From positions 1 to 47,354 of the forward strand of contig DASZBX010000059.1 of NCBI GenBank assembly GCA_035943635.1: 47,354 nucleotides of DNA, written 5' to 3'. This DNA comes from DASZBX01 sp035943635 (GTDB lineage: Bacteria; Actinomycetota; Actinomycetes; Streptomycetales; Catenulisporaceae). Below are positions 22,276-30,057 of the stretch, one piece after another. The position numbers and the translations under genes are program-made. Each line of letters starts with the position of its first letter. Within the stretch, counting starts at the first letter, position 1. The notes beneath the pieces are model-generated. The model worked only from the letters and a program-made list of their open reading frames with translations. It searched no databases and had not been told where the DNA came from.

Positions 22276-23097
22276 ATGGTTGATGCCAACATATCACTGG
22301 CAGGTCAACGGGGACCTGGAGACGGTACGGTCGGATTTTCCGGGTATCGCAACGCTGAGAACGCGACCCCGCGGAAAAGACCGAATCCATCGCCCGAGGA
22401 GGCGGCGCCCGCTCGACGGGCGGATCAGAAGGCCATACGTGTACTCGGTGTGCAGAGCGGGGCCCAGGACACTGGGCTGAATGTTGAAGGGCTGCGTCGG
22501 TATGGGCATGAGGTGGAAGTGGTCCGGACCGGCGCCGAGGCGCTGGAACGGTATGGAAGGGCTGATCTGCTGCTGGTCGATCTGGACCTGCCGGACGTGG
22601 ACGGCGTGGAGCTGTGCCGCAACATCCGGGCCGTCTGCGATGTCGCGATCATCGTGGTCGCCGCCCGGGACACGGAGCTGGACAGGGTTCTGAGCCTGCG
22701 AGCGGGAGCTGACGACTATGTCGTCAAGCCGTGCAGTCTCACGGAACTGTCCACAAGAATAGAAACCGTGATGCGCAGGTTCCGGCGCCAGTCGTGCAAT
22801 CCCGAGGACGTCGTCCAGATCGGTTCGTTGCGCATCAATCACGGCACCCGGGAAACCTGCGTCGACGGTCGGCTGATAAACCTGACCCGAAAGGAGTTCG
22901 ACCTGCTCTCTCTGCTCGCCACGCAGCCGGGCAGTGTCTTCTCCCGCCGCCAGATCATGACCCAGGTATGGCGCGATCCGAGAGGCAAGCCCGGCCGGAC
23001 CATCGACACGCATATCAGTAGCCTGCGTAACAAGCTCGGTTCTGGGAAGTGGATCAGCACTGTGCGAGGTGTGGGCTTCTGCCTCGCGTCGTCCTGA
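22276..23097 (+). CDS. Atypical OmpR-family response regulator, JadR1-like cluster regulator
   Basis: A 273-residue protein with a 50-residue disordered N-terminal extension, a receiver domain (about 54-170) and a C-terminal winged helix (about 180-272: INLTRKEFDLLSLLATQPGSVFSRRQIM, then TIDTHISSLRNKLG and ISTVRGVGFCL). The receiver keeps Asp102 (VDLDLPDVDG) and the Lys in DYVVKP, but the acidic pair after beta-1 is absent (VLGVQSGAQD) and the usual Thr/Ser is Ala (VVAARD). Orphan regulators lacking these residues, such as JadR1, control angucycline clusters and may bind the end product instead of being phosphorylated. No kinase gene is adjacent. Likely activator of the polyketide genes (inference). 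Confidence 0.85.
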   Translation: MVDANISLAGQRGPGDGTVGFSGYRNAENATPRKRPNPSPEEAAPARRADQKAIRVLGVQSGAQDTGLNVEGLRRYGHEVEVVRTGAEALERYGRADLLLVDLDLPDVDGVELCRNIRAVCDVAIIVVAARDTELDRVLSLRAGADDYVVKPCSLTELSTRIETVMRRFRRQSCNPEDVVQIGSLRINHGTRETCVDGRLINLTRKEFDLLSLLATQPGSVFSRRQIMTQVWRDPRGKPGRTIDTHISSLRNKLGSGKWISTVRGVGFCLASS

Positions 23098-23484
23098 TGC
23101 CCCGGCGGCCACGCCACGCGCCTGCTCCCGCGTCCCGGGGACGTTCCCGGAGCGGGGGCGGGGGCGGGCGCGGGGCTCCGCGGGTCAGGCCGGTCAAGAT
23201 GTCCTGAGATGACTGATGCGCTGTTTCGGGCTCGCGCGGCGACCGGGACCGAGGTCGGGACTTAGACTGAGACCGGGAGAGTTTTCATTGCCCTGACTCG
23301 CATCGTAGGACCGTGAGGGCGGTGCGGCATGGTGGATTCCCGGGTCGACCGCCGCCGCCCTCGGGTGGTCGCACCGCCTTCCGCGATCTGCTGACCCGGG
23401 GCCGCACTACGTCGTTCGCCGGAGCGGCGGCGGTCGCGGCGGGCAGCCCGCCGGGTCGATGAGAGCTTCCGGAACGGCGGTCCG
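23098..23484. other. Convergent intergenic region with GC-rich inverted repeats
   Basis: The 387 bp between the OmpR-type gene and the convergent zinc-finger/HTH gene contain no recognisable gene. GGCGGTGCG (23318-23326) is inverted as CGCACCGCC (23370-23378), and a small CGTCC/GGACG stem lies near 23130. These probably act as terminators for the two converging transcripts. Confidence 0.45.
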
Positions 23485-24351
23485 TCAGGAGCGGGCGCCG
23501 GTACGTGCTCCGAGAGAGTGCAGCACGTCCTGGGCATGGTAGAGAGTGCGCCCGTCGCTGCCGGTGCGTCGCCGCCACTGGTGTTCGCTGGCGTGGCGGT
23601 AAACGCTGCCGCGGGGCATCGCCCAGAGCAGGGAGATGTCCTTGGCGCTCAGCCACTGCACCTTGGGCGCCGCGGGCAGGGACGCCGGTCGCTCGGCGCG
23701 GTCCGCCGGCGCGTCGCGGCTCAGTGCCATCCACTCGTGAGCGGACCAGCGGTGCGTGGGAATCGCGGCGCAGCTGATCTCGACCCTCGGTTCGGATTGG
23801 TCGCCACGTACGGTGGTCGTCAGCGTGCCCTGGCAGTCTGCCGTGGGACACGTTCCGACGTGCACCGCCTGGGGGGACGGGTTGACGACGCGAAGCGCCC
23901 GGCGCGCCGCCCGGGTAATCTCCGCGGCCAGTTCACCGGCGGCTTCGTGGGCGGCCAGCCATCCGGAGTGCTGGATCAGGAACCCGGCGACGGCGGCCAC
24001 CGAGTCGCGGGGCGCGGCCACGGACCGCTCCTGGACGACCAGCCCGGCCCAGGAGCGCAGCACGCCGAGGATCATGGAGCGGGCGTCGGCCGCCGCCGTG
24101 TCGAAGGGCAGCCCGGGCGAGGAGCCGCCGCCGGAGGTGCGTTCGCGCGGCCGCCGCGCGGAGCCGCCGAGCAGCAGCCCGCACTCGTCGTACAGGCGGG
24201 GCAGCCGGGCCAGGCCGGCGACCAGGCCCCGGGTGCAGGCCGGGCAGAGCCGGGTCCTGGCCGCGGCGGGCTCGGGCGCAGGTCCCGACGCCCCGGTGTC
24301 GCGGCCGCAGGCCGCACATCCGCAATCCACGCGTTCCATCAGGTCGGTCAT
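23485..24351 (-). CDS. Cys-rich (zinc-finger-like) protein with C-terminal HTH, OvmZ-like
   Basis: A 288-residue protein. The start at ATG 24351 is preferred over 24387 because GAGGGA stands 8 nt before it. The N-terminus has two CxxC-type pairs (CGCAACGRD and LCPACTRG), consistent with a zinc knuckle. The centre is helical with another CPTADCQG motif. The C-terminus (WLSAKDISLLWAMPRGSVYRHASEHQWRRR, then GRTLYHAQDVLHSL) looks like an excisionase/MerR-type helix-turn-helix. It resembles streptomycete proteins annotated after OvmZ of the oviedomycin angucycline cluster; this is from memory. Divergent from the PKS operon across a 721-bp gap. A regulatory role is plausible but unproven. Confidence 0.65.
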   Translation of the reverse strand: MTDLMERVDCGCAACGRDTGASGPAPEPAAARTRLCPACTRGLVAGLARLPRLYDECGLLLGGSARRPRERTSGGGSSPGLPFDTAAADARSMILGVLRSWAGLVVQERSVAAPRDSVAAVAGFLIQHSGWLAAHEAAGELAAEITRAARRALRVVNPSPQAVHVGTCPTADCQGTLTTTVRGDQSEPRVEISCAAIPTHRWSAHEWMALSRDAPADRAERPASLPAAPKVQWLSAKDISLLWAMPRGSVYRHASEHQWRRRTGSDGRTLYHAQDVLHSLGARTGARS

Positions 24352-25072
24352 CGTGTGATCCCTCGTGTCGTTGGAATCGTGTGTCAATCAGCCCCCTGTC
24401 GACTCGGGGGAACGTACTTCCGGGGCGGGCGGAAGGCAATGACATCCGCCGGTTATGTCAGTCTTCTGTAATAGTCTTTCCGTTTCCCTGACGAAGCTGA
24501 CCTTCGCGTGTCGCTCGGCCGGCGCCGGCGGGCGGCCCCCGGCGGACCCGGGCCCCGGCGCGTGGGAATGCCGCCGGGGCCGACCTGCCGCGCCCTGGCC
24601 ATCGGGTTTCCGGCGGATTTGCGGCCGGGCCGGGGATCGCACCGTATTCGTGCCCTGACCAGGCGGGACCGGCCGGGCCGTTCGGCGGGATTTGACCGTT
24701 CCCTGACGTGGTTCTGTCGCTGCTTTGATAGGGCGGCGTTGACATCCTGGGGGCTCTGCGAAGAAGCTGTGTACTAACTTCCTCAGCGCTGTGCGGATGC
24801 AGGCGCCGGGTGGATTCATCGGCCGGCGTGTTCGACGGCCTCTTTCCGGGGATCGCCTCTTCACCTGTGGACCGCCGCCGCACGTCCCGGCGGTCCACAC
24901 CGGTGCCCGGGCGCGGACCCGGCCCGGGCTGCCGGACGGCGCAGTCCTCTTTCCTGAACAAGCATCGCGGCGACTCGAGCCGTGCCCGGTGACCGGGCCG
25001 TGACCGCGTCGGCGGAGCTCGGGCAGCGGTTCGGCCTCTGCCGGATCCGACCATCCAGACAAGGAGATGTGG
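24352..25072. promoter_or_regulatory. Large divergent promoter region before the PKS operon
   Basis: 721 bp with no convincing gene. CCCTGAC occurs three times on the plus strand (24486-24492, 24653-24659, 24701-24707), twice preceded by CCGTT or CCGTTT; this may be the direct-repeat site of an OmpR-type activator. A TTGACA at 24739-24744 could be a -35 element. AAGGAG at 25061-25066 is the ribosome site for the first PKS gene. Confidence 0.45.
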
Positions 25073-25399
25073 ATGCACAGCACGTTGATCGTGGCCAGGA
25101 TGGAACCCCGCTCGGCCGCGGACGTCAGCCGCCTGTTCGGTGCCTTCGACGACACGGAGATGCCGCACCGGATGGGGACCAGGCGCCGGCAGCTGTTCTC
25201 CTACCGCGGCCTGTACTTCCACCTGCAGGACTTCGACGGCGAGGACGGCGGCGAGCGCATCGAGGAGGCGAAGGCCGACCCCCGGTTCGTGGCCATCAGC
25301 GACGACCTGAAGCCGTTCATCGGCGCCTTCGACCCGGCCACCTGGCGCAGCCCGGCCGATGCGATGGCGCAGCGCTTCTACCTCTGGACCGCGCAGTGA
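25073..25399 (+). CDS. TcmI-type polyketide cyclase
   Basis: A 108-residue dimeric alpha-beta-barrel cyclase of the TcmI/JadI/UrdF family, with LIVARMEPRSAADVSRLFGAFD, the family motif MPHRMGTRRRQLFSYRGLYFHL, and DPATWRSPADAMAQRFYLW. It closes a later ring of the nascent aromatic polyketide. ATG 25073 is 6 nt after AAGGAG; the ATG at 25067 touches that sequence and is too close. Its stop overlaps the KS-alpha GTG (GTGA). As the first gene of the core operon it occupies the F position of angucycline clusters. Confidence 0.92.
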   Translation: MHSTLIVARMEPRSAADVSRLFGAFDDTEMPHRMGTRRRQLFSYRGLYFHLQDFDGEDGGERIEEAKADPRFVAISDDLKPFIGAFDPATWRSPADAMAQRFYLWTAQ

Positions 25400-26676
25400 G
25401 CACGCCGGACGGCCGGCGGGTGGTCATCACCGGGATCGGGGTGACCGCGCCCGGCGGTGTGGGGGTCAAGAACTTCTGGAGTCTGCTGACGGACGGGCGC
25501 ACCGCCACCCGCCGGATCAGTTTCTTCGATCCGTCCCCGTTCCGCTCCCAGGTCGCCGCGGAGGTCGACTTCGACGCCGGACTGCTGGGTCTGGGGATCC
25601 AGCAGATCCGGCGGATGGACCGGGCCGCGCAGTTCGCCGTGGTGACGGCACGCGAAGCGGTCGTGGACAGCGGACTGGACCTGAGCGCTCTGGACCCGTG
25701 CCGCACCGGCGTGACGATCGGCACCGCGGTCGGCGCGACGATGAAGCTGGACGAGGAGTACCGCATCGTCAGTGACAGCGGCCGGCTCGACCTGGTCGAC
25801 CACACCTACGCCACGCCGCACCTGTACAACTACCTGGTGCCCAGCTCCTTCGCCGTGGAGGTGGCGTGGAGCGTGGGGGCGGAAGGCCCCGCGACGGTCG
25901 TGTCCACCGGTTGCACCTCCGGGCTGGACGCCGTGGGCTACGCCGCAGAGCTGATCCGGGAAGGCTCGGCCGATGTCATGGTGGCCGGGGCCACGGACGC
26001 GCCCATCTCGCCGATCACGGTGGCGTGCTTCGACGCGATCAAGGCGACCACCTCGCGCAACGACGATCCGGAGCACGCCTCGCGTCCGTTCGACCGGTCC
26101 CGCAACGGGTTCGTCCTCGGCGAGGGATCGGCCGTCTTCGTCCTGGAGGAACTCGACAGTGCCCGGCGCCGCGGCGCGCACGTCTACGCGGAGATCGCCG
26201 GCTACGCGACGCGCAGCAACGCCTTCCACATGACCGGCCTGCGTCCGGACGGCCGGGAGATGGCGGTGGCGATCCAGGCCGCGTTGGACGAGGCCCGGAT
26301 CAACCCGGGCGACGTCGACTACGTCAACGCACACGGCTCGGGCACCAAGCAGAACGACCGGCACGAGACCGCCGCGTTCAAGCGCAGCCTGGGCGGGCAC
26401 GCCTACCGGGTACCGGTCAGTTCGATCAAGTCGATGGTCGGACATTCCCTCGGCGCCATCGGTTCGATCGAGATCGCGGCCAGCGCGCTCGCGATGGAGC
26501 ATGGCGTCGTGCCGCCGACCGCCAATCTGCACACGCCCGATCCGGAGTGCGATCTGGACTACGTGCCGTTGACGGCACGCGACTGGCCCACCGACACGGT
26601 GCTCTCGGTCGGCAGCGGTTTCGGCGGGTTCCAGAGCGCGATGGTGCTGGCCCGGCCGGGCCGGAGCGTGACATGA
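25396..26676 (+). CDS. Type II PKS ketosynthase alpha (KS-alpha)
   Basis: A 426-residue beta-ketoacyl synthase. The active-site Cys173 lies in VVSTGCTSGLDAVGYA; His313 in NAHGSGTKQNDRHE, Lys345 in SSIKSMVGHS and His350 complete the catalytic set. It forms a heterodimer with the KS-beta chain factor and extends the poly-beta-ketone from malonyl-ACP. The open frame continues upstream to 24982, but GTG 25396 gives the family start (RRVVITGIGVTAPGGVGVKNFW) and overlaps the cyclase stop. Its own stop overlaps the KS-beta ATG (ATGA), typical coupling for equal synthesis. Confidence 0.97.
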   Translation: MSTPDGRRVVITGIGVTAPGGVGVKNFWSLLTDGRTATRRISFFDPSPFRSQVAAEVDFDAGLLGLGIQQIRRMDRAAQFAVVTAREAVVDSGLDLSALDPCRTGVTIGTAVGATMKLDEEYRIVSDSGRLDLVDHTYATPHLYNYLVPSSFAVEVAWSVGAEGPATVVSTGCTSGLDAVGYAAELIREGSADVMVAGATDAPISPITVACFDAIKATTSRNDDPEHASRPFDRSRNGFVLGEGSAVFVLEELDSARRRGAHVYAEIAGYATRSNAFHMTGLRPDGREMAVAIQAALDEARINPGDVDYVNAHGSGTKQNDRHETAAFKRSLGGHAYRVPVSSIKSMVGHSLGAIGSIEIAASALAMEHGVVPPTANLHTPDPECDLDYVPLTARDWPTDTVLSVGSGFGGFQSAMVLARPGRSVT

Positions 26677-27893
26677 CCAGTGCCGGTGCGAAGACCGTGG
26701 TCACCGGCCTGGGCGTGGCCGCCCCCAACGGCTGCGGCGCCGAGAGGTACTGGACCGCGGTGCGCAAGGGGGTCAGCGGTATCGGGCGCATCTCCCGGTT
26801 CGACCCCGCGCAGTACCCGGCCCGCCTGGCCGGGGAGATCGACGACTTCGTCGCGCAGGACCATCTGCCGGGACTGCTGCTGCCGCAGACCGATCGGATG
26901 ACGCGGATCGCCCTGGCGAGCGCCGACTGGGCACTGGCCGACGCGGGCGTCGATCCGCGCCGGCAGCCCGAATACGGCATGGGCGTGGTCACGGCGAGTT
27001 CCTCGGGTGGTTTCGAGTTCGGCCAGCGCGAACTGCAGGCGTTGTGGAGCAAGGGCAGCCGCTATGTCAGCGCCTACCAGTCCTTCGCCTGGTTCTACGC
27101 CGTCAACAGCGGCCAGATCTCCATCCGCAACGGCATGCGCGGCCCCAGCGGCGTGGTCGTCAGCGACCAGGCGGGCGGACTGGACGCGATCGCCCAGGCC
27201 CGGCGCCAGATCCGCAAGGGCATCGGGCTGGTGCTCTCCGGGGCCGTCGACGCCTCGATCTGCCCGTGGGGCTGGGTCGCCCAGATGGCGGGCGGGCGGT
27301 TGAGCACGAGCGAGGATCCGGACCGGGCGTATCTGCCCTTCGACGCCGCCGCCCAGGGCCACGTGCCGGGGGAGGGCGGGGCACTGCTGGTGCTGGAGGA
27401 TCTGGACGGCGCCCGGGCCCGCGGGGCCCGGGTCTACGGGGAGGTCGCCGGATACGGTGCGACCCTGGACCCGCGGCCGGACGGCGGCCGCCCCCCGGGC
27501 CTGGCCAGGGCGGTCGAACTGGCGCTGGCCGACGCGGGCGTCACCGCGGGGCAGGTCGACGTGGTGTTCGCGGACGCGGCCGCGGTGCCCGAGCTGGACC
27601 GGGTCGAAGCCGAGGCGATCTGCCGGGTGTTCGGTCCGGGGGCCGTGCCGGTGACCGTGCCCAAGACCATGACCGGCCGCCTGTACTCGGGCGCGGCGCC
27701 CCTGGACGTGGCCGCCGCGTTCCTGGCCATGCGCGACTCGGTGATCCCGCCGTCCATCGGCGTCACCCCCGACCCCGCGTACGGCCTCGACCTGGTCGTC
27801 GGCCGGGAACGCCCGGCCACGATCCGCTGCGCGCTGGTGATCGCCCGCGGACAGGGCGGCTTCAACTCCGCCCTGGTGGTCCGCGCCCTGTAG
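26673..27893 (+). CDS. Type II PKS ketosynthase beta / chain length factor
   Basis: A 406-residue KS homologue in which the active-site Cys is replaced by Gln166 (VVVSDQAGGLDAIAQA), the hallmark of KS-beta. The catalytic His motif is also altered (VFADAAAVPELDRVEA). It decarboxylates malonyl-ACP to start the chain and sets chain length together with KS-alpha. By cluster type a decaketide is expected, but I cannot read chain length from the sequence with certainty. ATG 26673 overlaps the KS-alpha stop. Confidence 0.96.
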   Translation: MTSAGAKTVVTGLGVAAPNGCGAERYWTAVRKGVSGIGRISRFDPAQYPARLAGEIDDFVAQDHLPGLLLPQTDRMTRIALASADWALADAGVDPRRQPEYGMGVVTASSSGGFEFGQRELQALWSKGSRYVSAYQSFAWFYAVNSGQISIRNGMRGPSGVVVSDQAGGLDAIAQARRQIRKGIGLVLSGAVDASICPWGWVAQMAGGRLSTSEDPDRAYLPFDAAAQGHVPGEGGALLVLEDLDGARARGARVYGEVAGYGATLDPRPDGGRPPGLARAVELALADAGVTAGQVDVVFADAAAVPELDRVEAEAICRVFGPGAVPVTVPKTMTGRLYSGAAPLDVAAAFLAMRDSVIPPSIGVTPDPAYGLDLVVGRERPATIRCALVIARGQGGFNSALVVRAL

Positions 27894-27932
27894 CGCGGCC
27901 GCCGACCCAACCCGATGAAAGGACAGCCATCC

Positions 27933-28202
27933 ATGTCTGGTCACCAGTTCACCATCGACGACCTGCGGCGCATTCTGCGCGAGGCTGCCGGAGTAGACGA
28001 AGGCGTCGACCTCGACGGAGACATCCTCGACCTCGAATTCACCTCGCTCGGCTACGACTCGGTAGCCGTGCTGGAGTCCGGCAGCCGGATCGAACGCGAG
28101 TTCGGCGTGTCGCTGGACGACGATCTGCTGAACGAGTCCAGGACGCCCCGCATCCTGATCGAGGTCGTCAACGATCTGTTGGCGCCGTCCAGCGCCCTGT
28201 GA
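27933..28202 (+). CDS. Type II PKS acyl carrier protein
   Basis: An 89-residue ACP with the phosphopantetheine attachment Ser43 in LEFTSLGYDSVAVLE. Acidic composition and a four-helix pattern fit. ATG 27933 (MSGHQFTIDDLRR) follows GAAAGGA by a proper distance; the ATG at 27915 would place the ribosome site inside the gene. It carries the growing chain between the KS dimer, ketoreductase and cyclases. No phosphopantetheinyl transferase or malonyl transferase gene is in the window, as is usual. Confidence 0.95.
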   Translation: MSGHQFTIDDLRRILREAAGVDEGVDLDGDILDLEFTSLGYDSVAVLESGSRIEREFGVSLDDDLLNESRTPRILIEVVNDLLAPSSAL

Positions 28203-28313
28203 CCCCGCCTTGCCGCCCCTGCGTCGCCGGTTTCCCGGCGCCCCATCCGCCGCCGCCCCGGCGCGGCCTTGCCACGGCCGGCGCGCCCGGCGCCCGCCGA
28301 GTCAGGAGACAGC

Positions 28314-29099
28314 ATGACCGAGCAGGACCCGAAGGTCGCCATCGTCACGGGCGCCACCAGCGGCATCGGCCTGGAGGTGGCCCGGCTGCTCGGCGGCCGG
28401 GGACACCGCGTGTTCCTCTGCGCCCGCACGCCCGACCACGTGGACCGCACCGTCAAGGAACTCGTCGGGGAAGGGCTCGACGTCGCCGGGGTCCCCTGCG
28501 ACGTGCGCTCCGCGCAGGACATCCGCAGCTTCGTGCAGCAGGCCGTCGACCGCTACGGCCCGATCGAGGTGCTGGTCAACAACGCCGGCCGGTCCGGTGG
28601 CGGAGTCACCGCCGACATCGCCGACGAGCTGTGGTCCGACGTCATCGCCACCAACCTCACCAGCGTGTTCCTGATGACCCGGGAGGTCCTCACCACCGGT
28701 CGCATGCGGGACGGGAACCGCGGCCGGATCATCAACATCGCCTCCACCGCGGGGAAACAGGGGGTGGTGCTCGGCGCCCCGTACTCCGCCTCCAAGCACG
28801 GTGTCGTCGGCTTCACCAAGGCACTGGGCAACGAGTTGGGGCCGACCGGAATCACGGTGAACGCCGTGTGCCCCGGCTACGTCGAAACCCCGATGGCGCA
28901 ACGGGTCCGGCAGGGCTACGCGGCCGCCTACGGCACCAGCGAGGAAGCGATCCTGCGCACGTTCGAGGCGAAGATCCCGCTGGGCCGCTACAGCACCCCC
29001 CAGGAGGTCGCGGGCCTGGTCGGGTACCTGGCCGGCGACGCCGCGGCCTCCATCACCGCGCAGGCGCTGAACGTCTGCGGCGGCCTGGGCAACTTCTGA
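28314..29099 (+). CDS. Type II polyketide C9 ketoreductase (ActIII-like)
   Basis: A 261-residue short-chain dehydrogenase: TGATSGIG (12-19) binds NADPH, NNAG at 89-92, and the catalytic Ser144, Tyr157 and Lys161 (YSASKHG). The sequence closely follows ActIII/JadE/UrdD-type reductases, which reduce the C9 carbonyl of the full-length chain and steer first-ring closure between C7 and C12. ATG 28314 is preceded by CAGGAGACAGC. The longer frame from 28269 lacks a ribosome site and adds non-homologous residues. It occupies the D position in the F-A-B-C-D-L-E order. Confidence 0.96.
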   Translation: MTEQDPKVAIVTGATSGIGLEVARLLGGRGHRVFLCARTPDHVDRTVKELVGEGLDVAGVPCDVRSAQDIRSFVQQAVDRYGPIEVLVNNAGRSGGGVTADIADELWSDVIATNLTSVFLMTREVLTTGRMRDGNRGRIINIASTAGKQGVVLGAPYSASKHGVVGFTKALGNELGPTGITVNAVCPGYVETPMAQRVRQGYAAAYGTSEEAILRTFEAKIPLGRYSTPQEVAGLVGYLAGDAAASITAQALNVCGGLGNF

Positions 29100-29120
29100 C
29101 ACCAGCTGAGAAGAGGACTG

Positions 29121-30056
29121 ATGACCGTCCGCAAGGTCGAGCACGAGATCACCGTCCAGGCCCCGGCGGCCGACGTCTACCGCCTGATCGCCGAGGTGCA
29201 GAACTGGCCCCGGATCTTCCCGCCCACCATCTACGTCGACCACGTGGAGCGCGGCGCCGACCGCGAGCGGATCAGGATCTGGGCCACCGCCAACGGCACG
29301 GCAAGGAACTGGACGTCGCTGCGCACCCTCGATCCCCGGGGGCTGCGGGTCACGTTCCGGCAGGAGGTCACCAGCCCGCCGGTCGCCGCGATGGGCGGAA
29401 CCTGGATCGTCGAGCCGCTGTCCGCCGCGGCCAGCCGGGTGCGGCTGCTGCACGACTACCGGTCGGTGGACGACGACCTCGAAGGTCTGGCCTGGATCGA
29501 CGACGCCGTCGAGCACAACTCGCGCACCGAACTGGCCTCCCTGAAGCAGAACGTCGAACTGGCCCTGGCCTCCGAGGAGCTCGCCTTCTCCTTCGAGGAC
29601 ACCGTCCAGATCCAGGGACACGTCGAGGACGTCTACGACTTCATCAACGAGGCGGGGATGTGGGCCGAGCGGCTCCCGCACGTGGCGAGCGTGCGCCTGG
29701 ACGAGGACACCGCGGGGATCCAGACGCTGGAGATGGACACCCGCGCGCAGGACGGTTCCACGCACACCACCAAGTCCTACCGGGTGACGTTCCCGCACCA
29801 CCGGATCGCGTACAAGCAGGTGACCCTGCCCGCTCTGATGACGCTGCACACCGGGTGCTGGAGCTTCACGAACAACGACCTGGGCGTGGCCGCGTCCTCC
29901 CAGCACACCGTCGTCCTCAGGACCGAGAACATCGCCCGGGTGCTCGGCCCGCAGGCGAACATCGCCGACGCCCGGCAGTACGTCCGCGCCGCGCTGAGCA
30001 CCAACAGCCGGGCCACCTTGGACCACGCGAAACACTACGCGGAGGGCAGGCGCTGA
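29121..30056 (+). CDS. Didomain aromatase/cyclase (START/SRPBCC fold)
   Basis: A 311-residue protein with two related helix-grip domains: residues 1-150 (VRKVEHEITVQAPAADVYRLIAEVQNWPRIFPP) and 160-305 (FSFEDTVQIQGHVEDVYDFINEAGMWAERLPH). This is the two-domain ARO/CYC type that works after C9 reduction (ActVII, JadD, UrdL). It catalyses aromatisation of the first ring and closure of the next. AGAAGAGGA precedes the ATG. The next gene starts 2 nt after the stop codon. Confidence 0.95.
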   Translation: MTVRKVEHEITVQAPAADVYRLIAEVQNWPRIFPPTIYVDHVERGADRERIRIWATANGTARNWTSLRTLDPRGLRVTFRQEVTSPPVAAMGGTWIVEPLSAAASRVRLLHDYRSVDDDLEGLAWIDDAVEHNSRTELASLKQNVELALASEELAFSFEDTVQIQGHVEDVYDFINEAGMWAERLPHVASVRLDEDTAGIQTLEMDTRAQDGSTHTTKSYRVTFPHHRIAYKQVTLPALMTLHTGCWSFTNNDLGVAASSQHTVVLRTENIARVLGPQANIADARQYVRAALSTNSRATLDHAKHYAEGRR

Positions 30057-30057
30057 G

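Noticed and set aside
24982..25395. Upstream in-frame extension of the KS-alpha gene
   Set aside because: It overlaps the TcmI-type cyclase in another frame and has no KS homology; GTG 25396 gives the canonical start.
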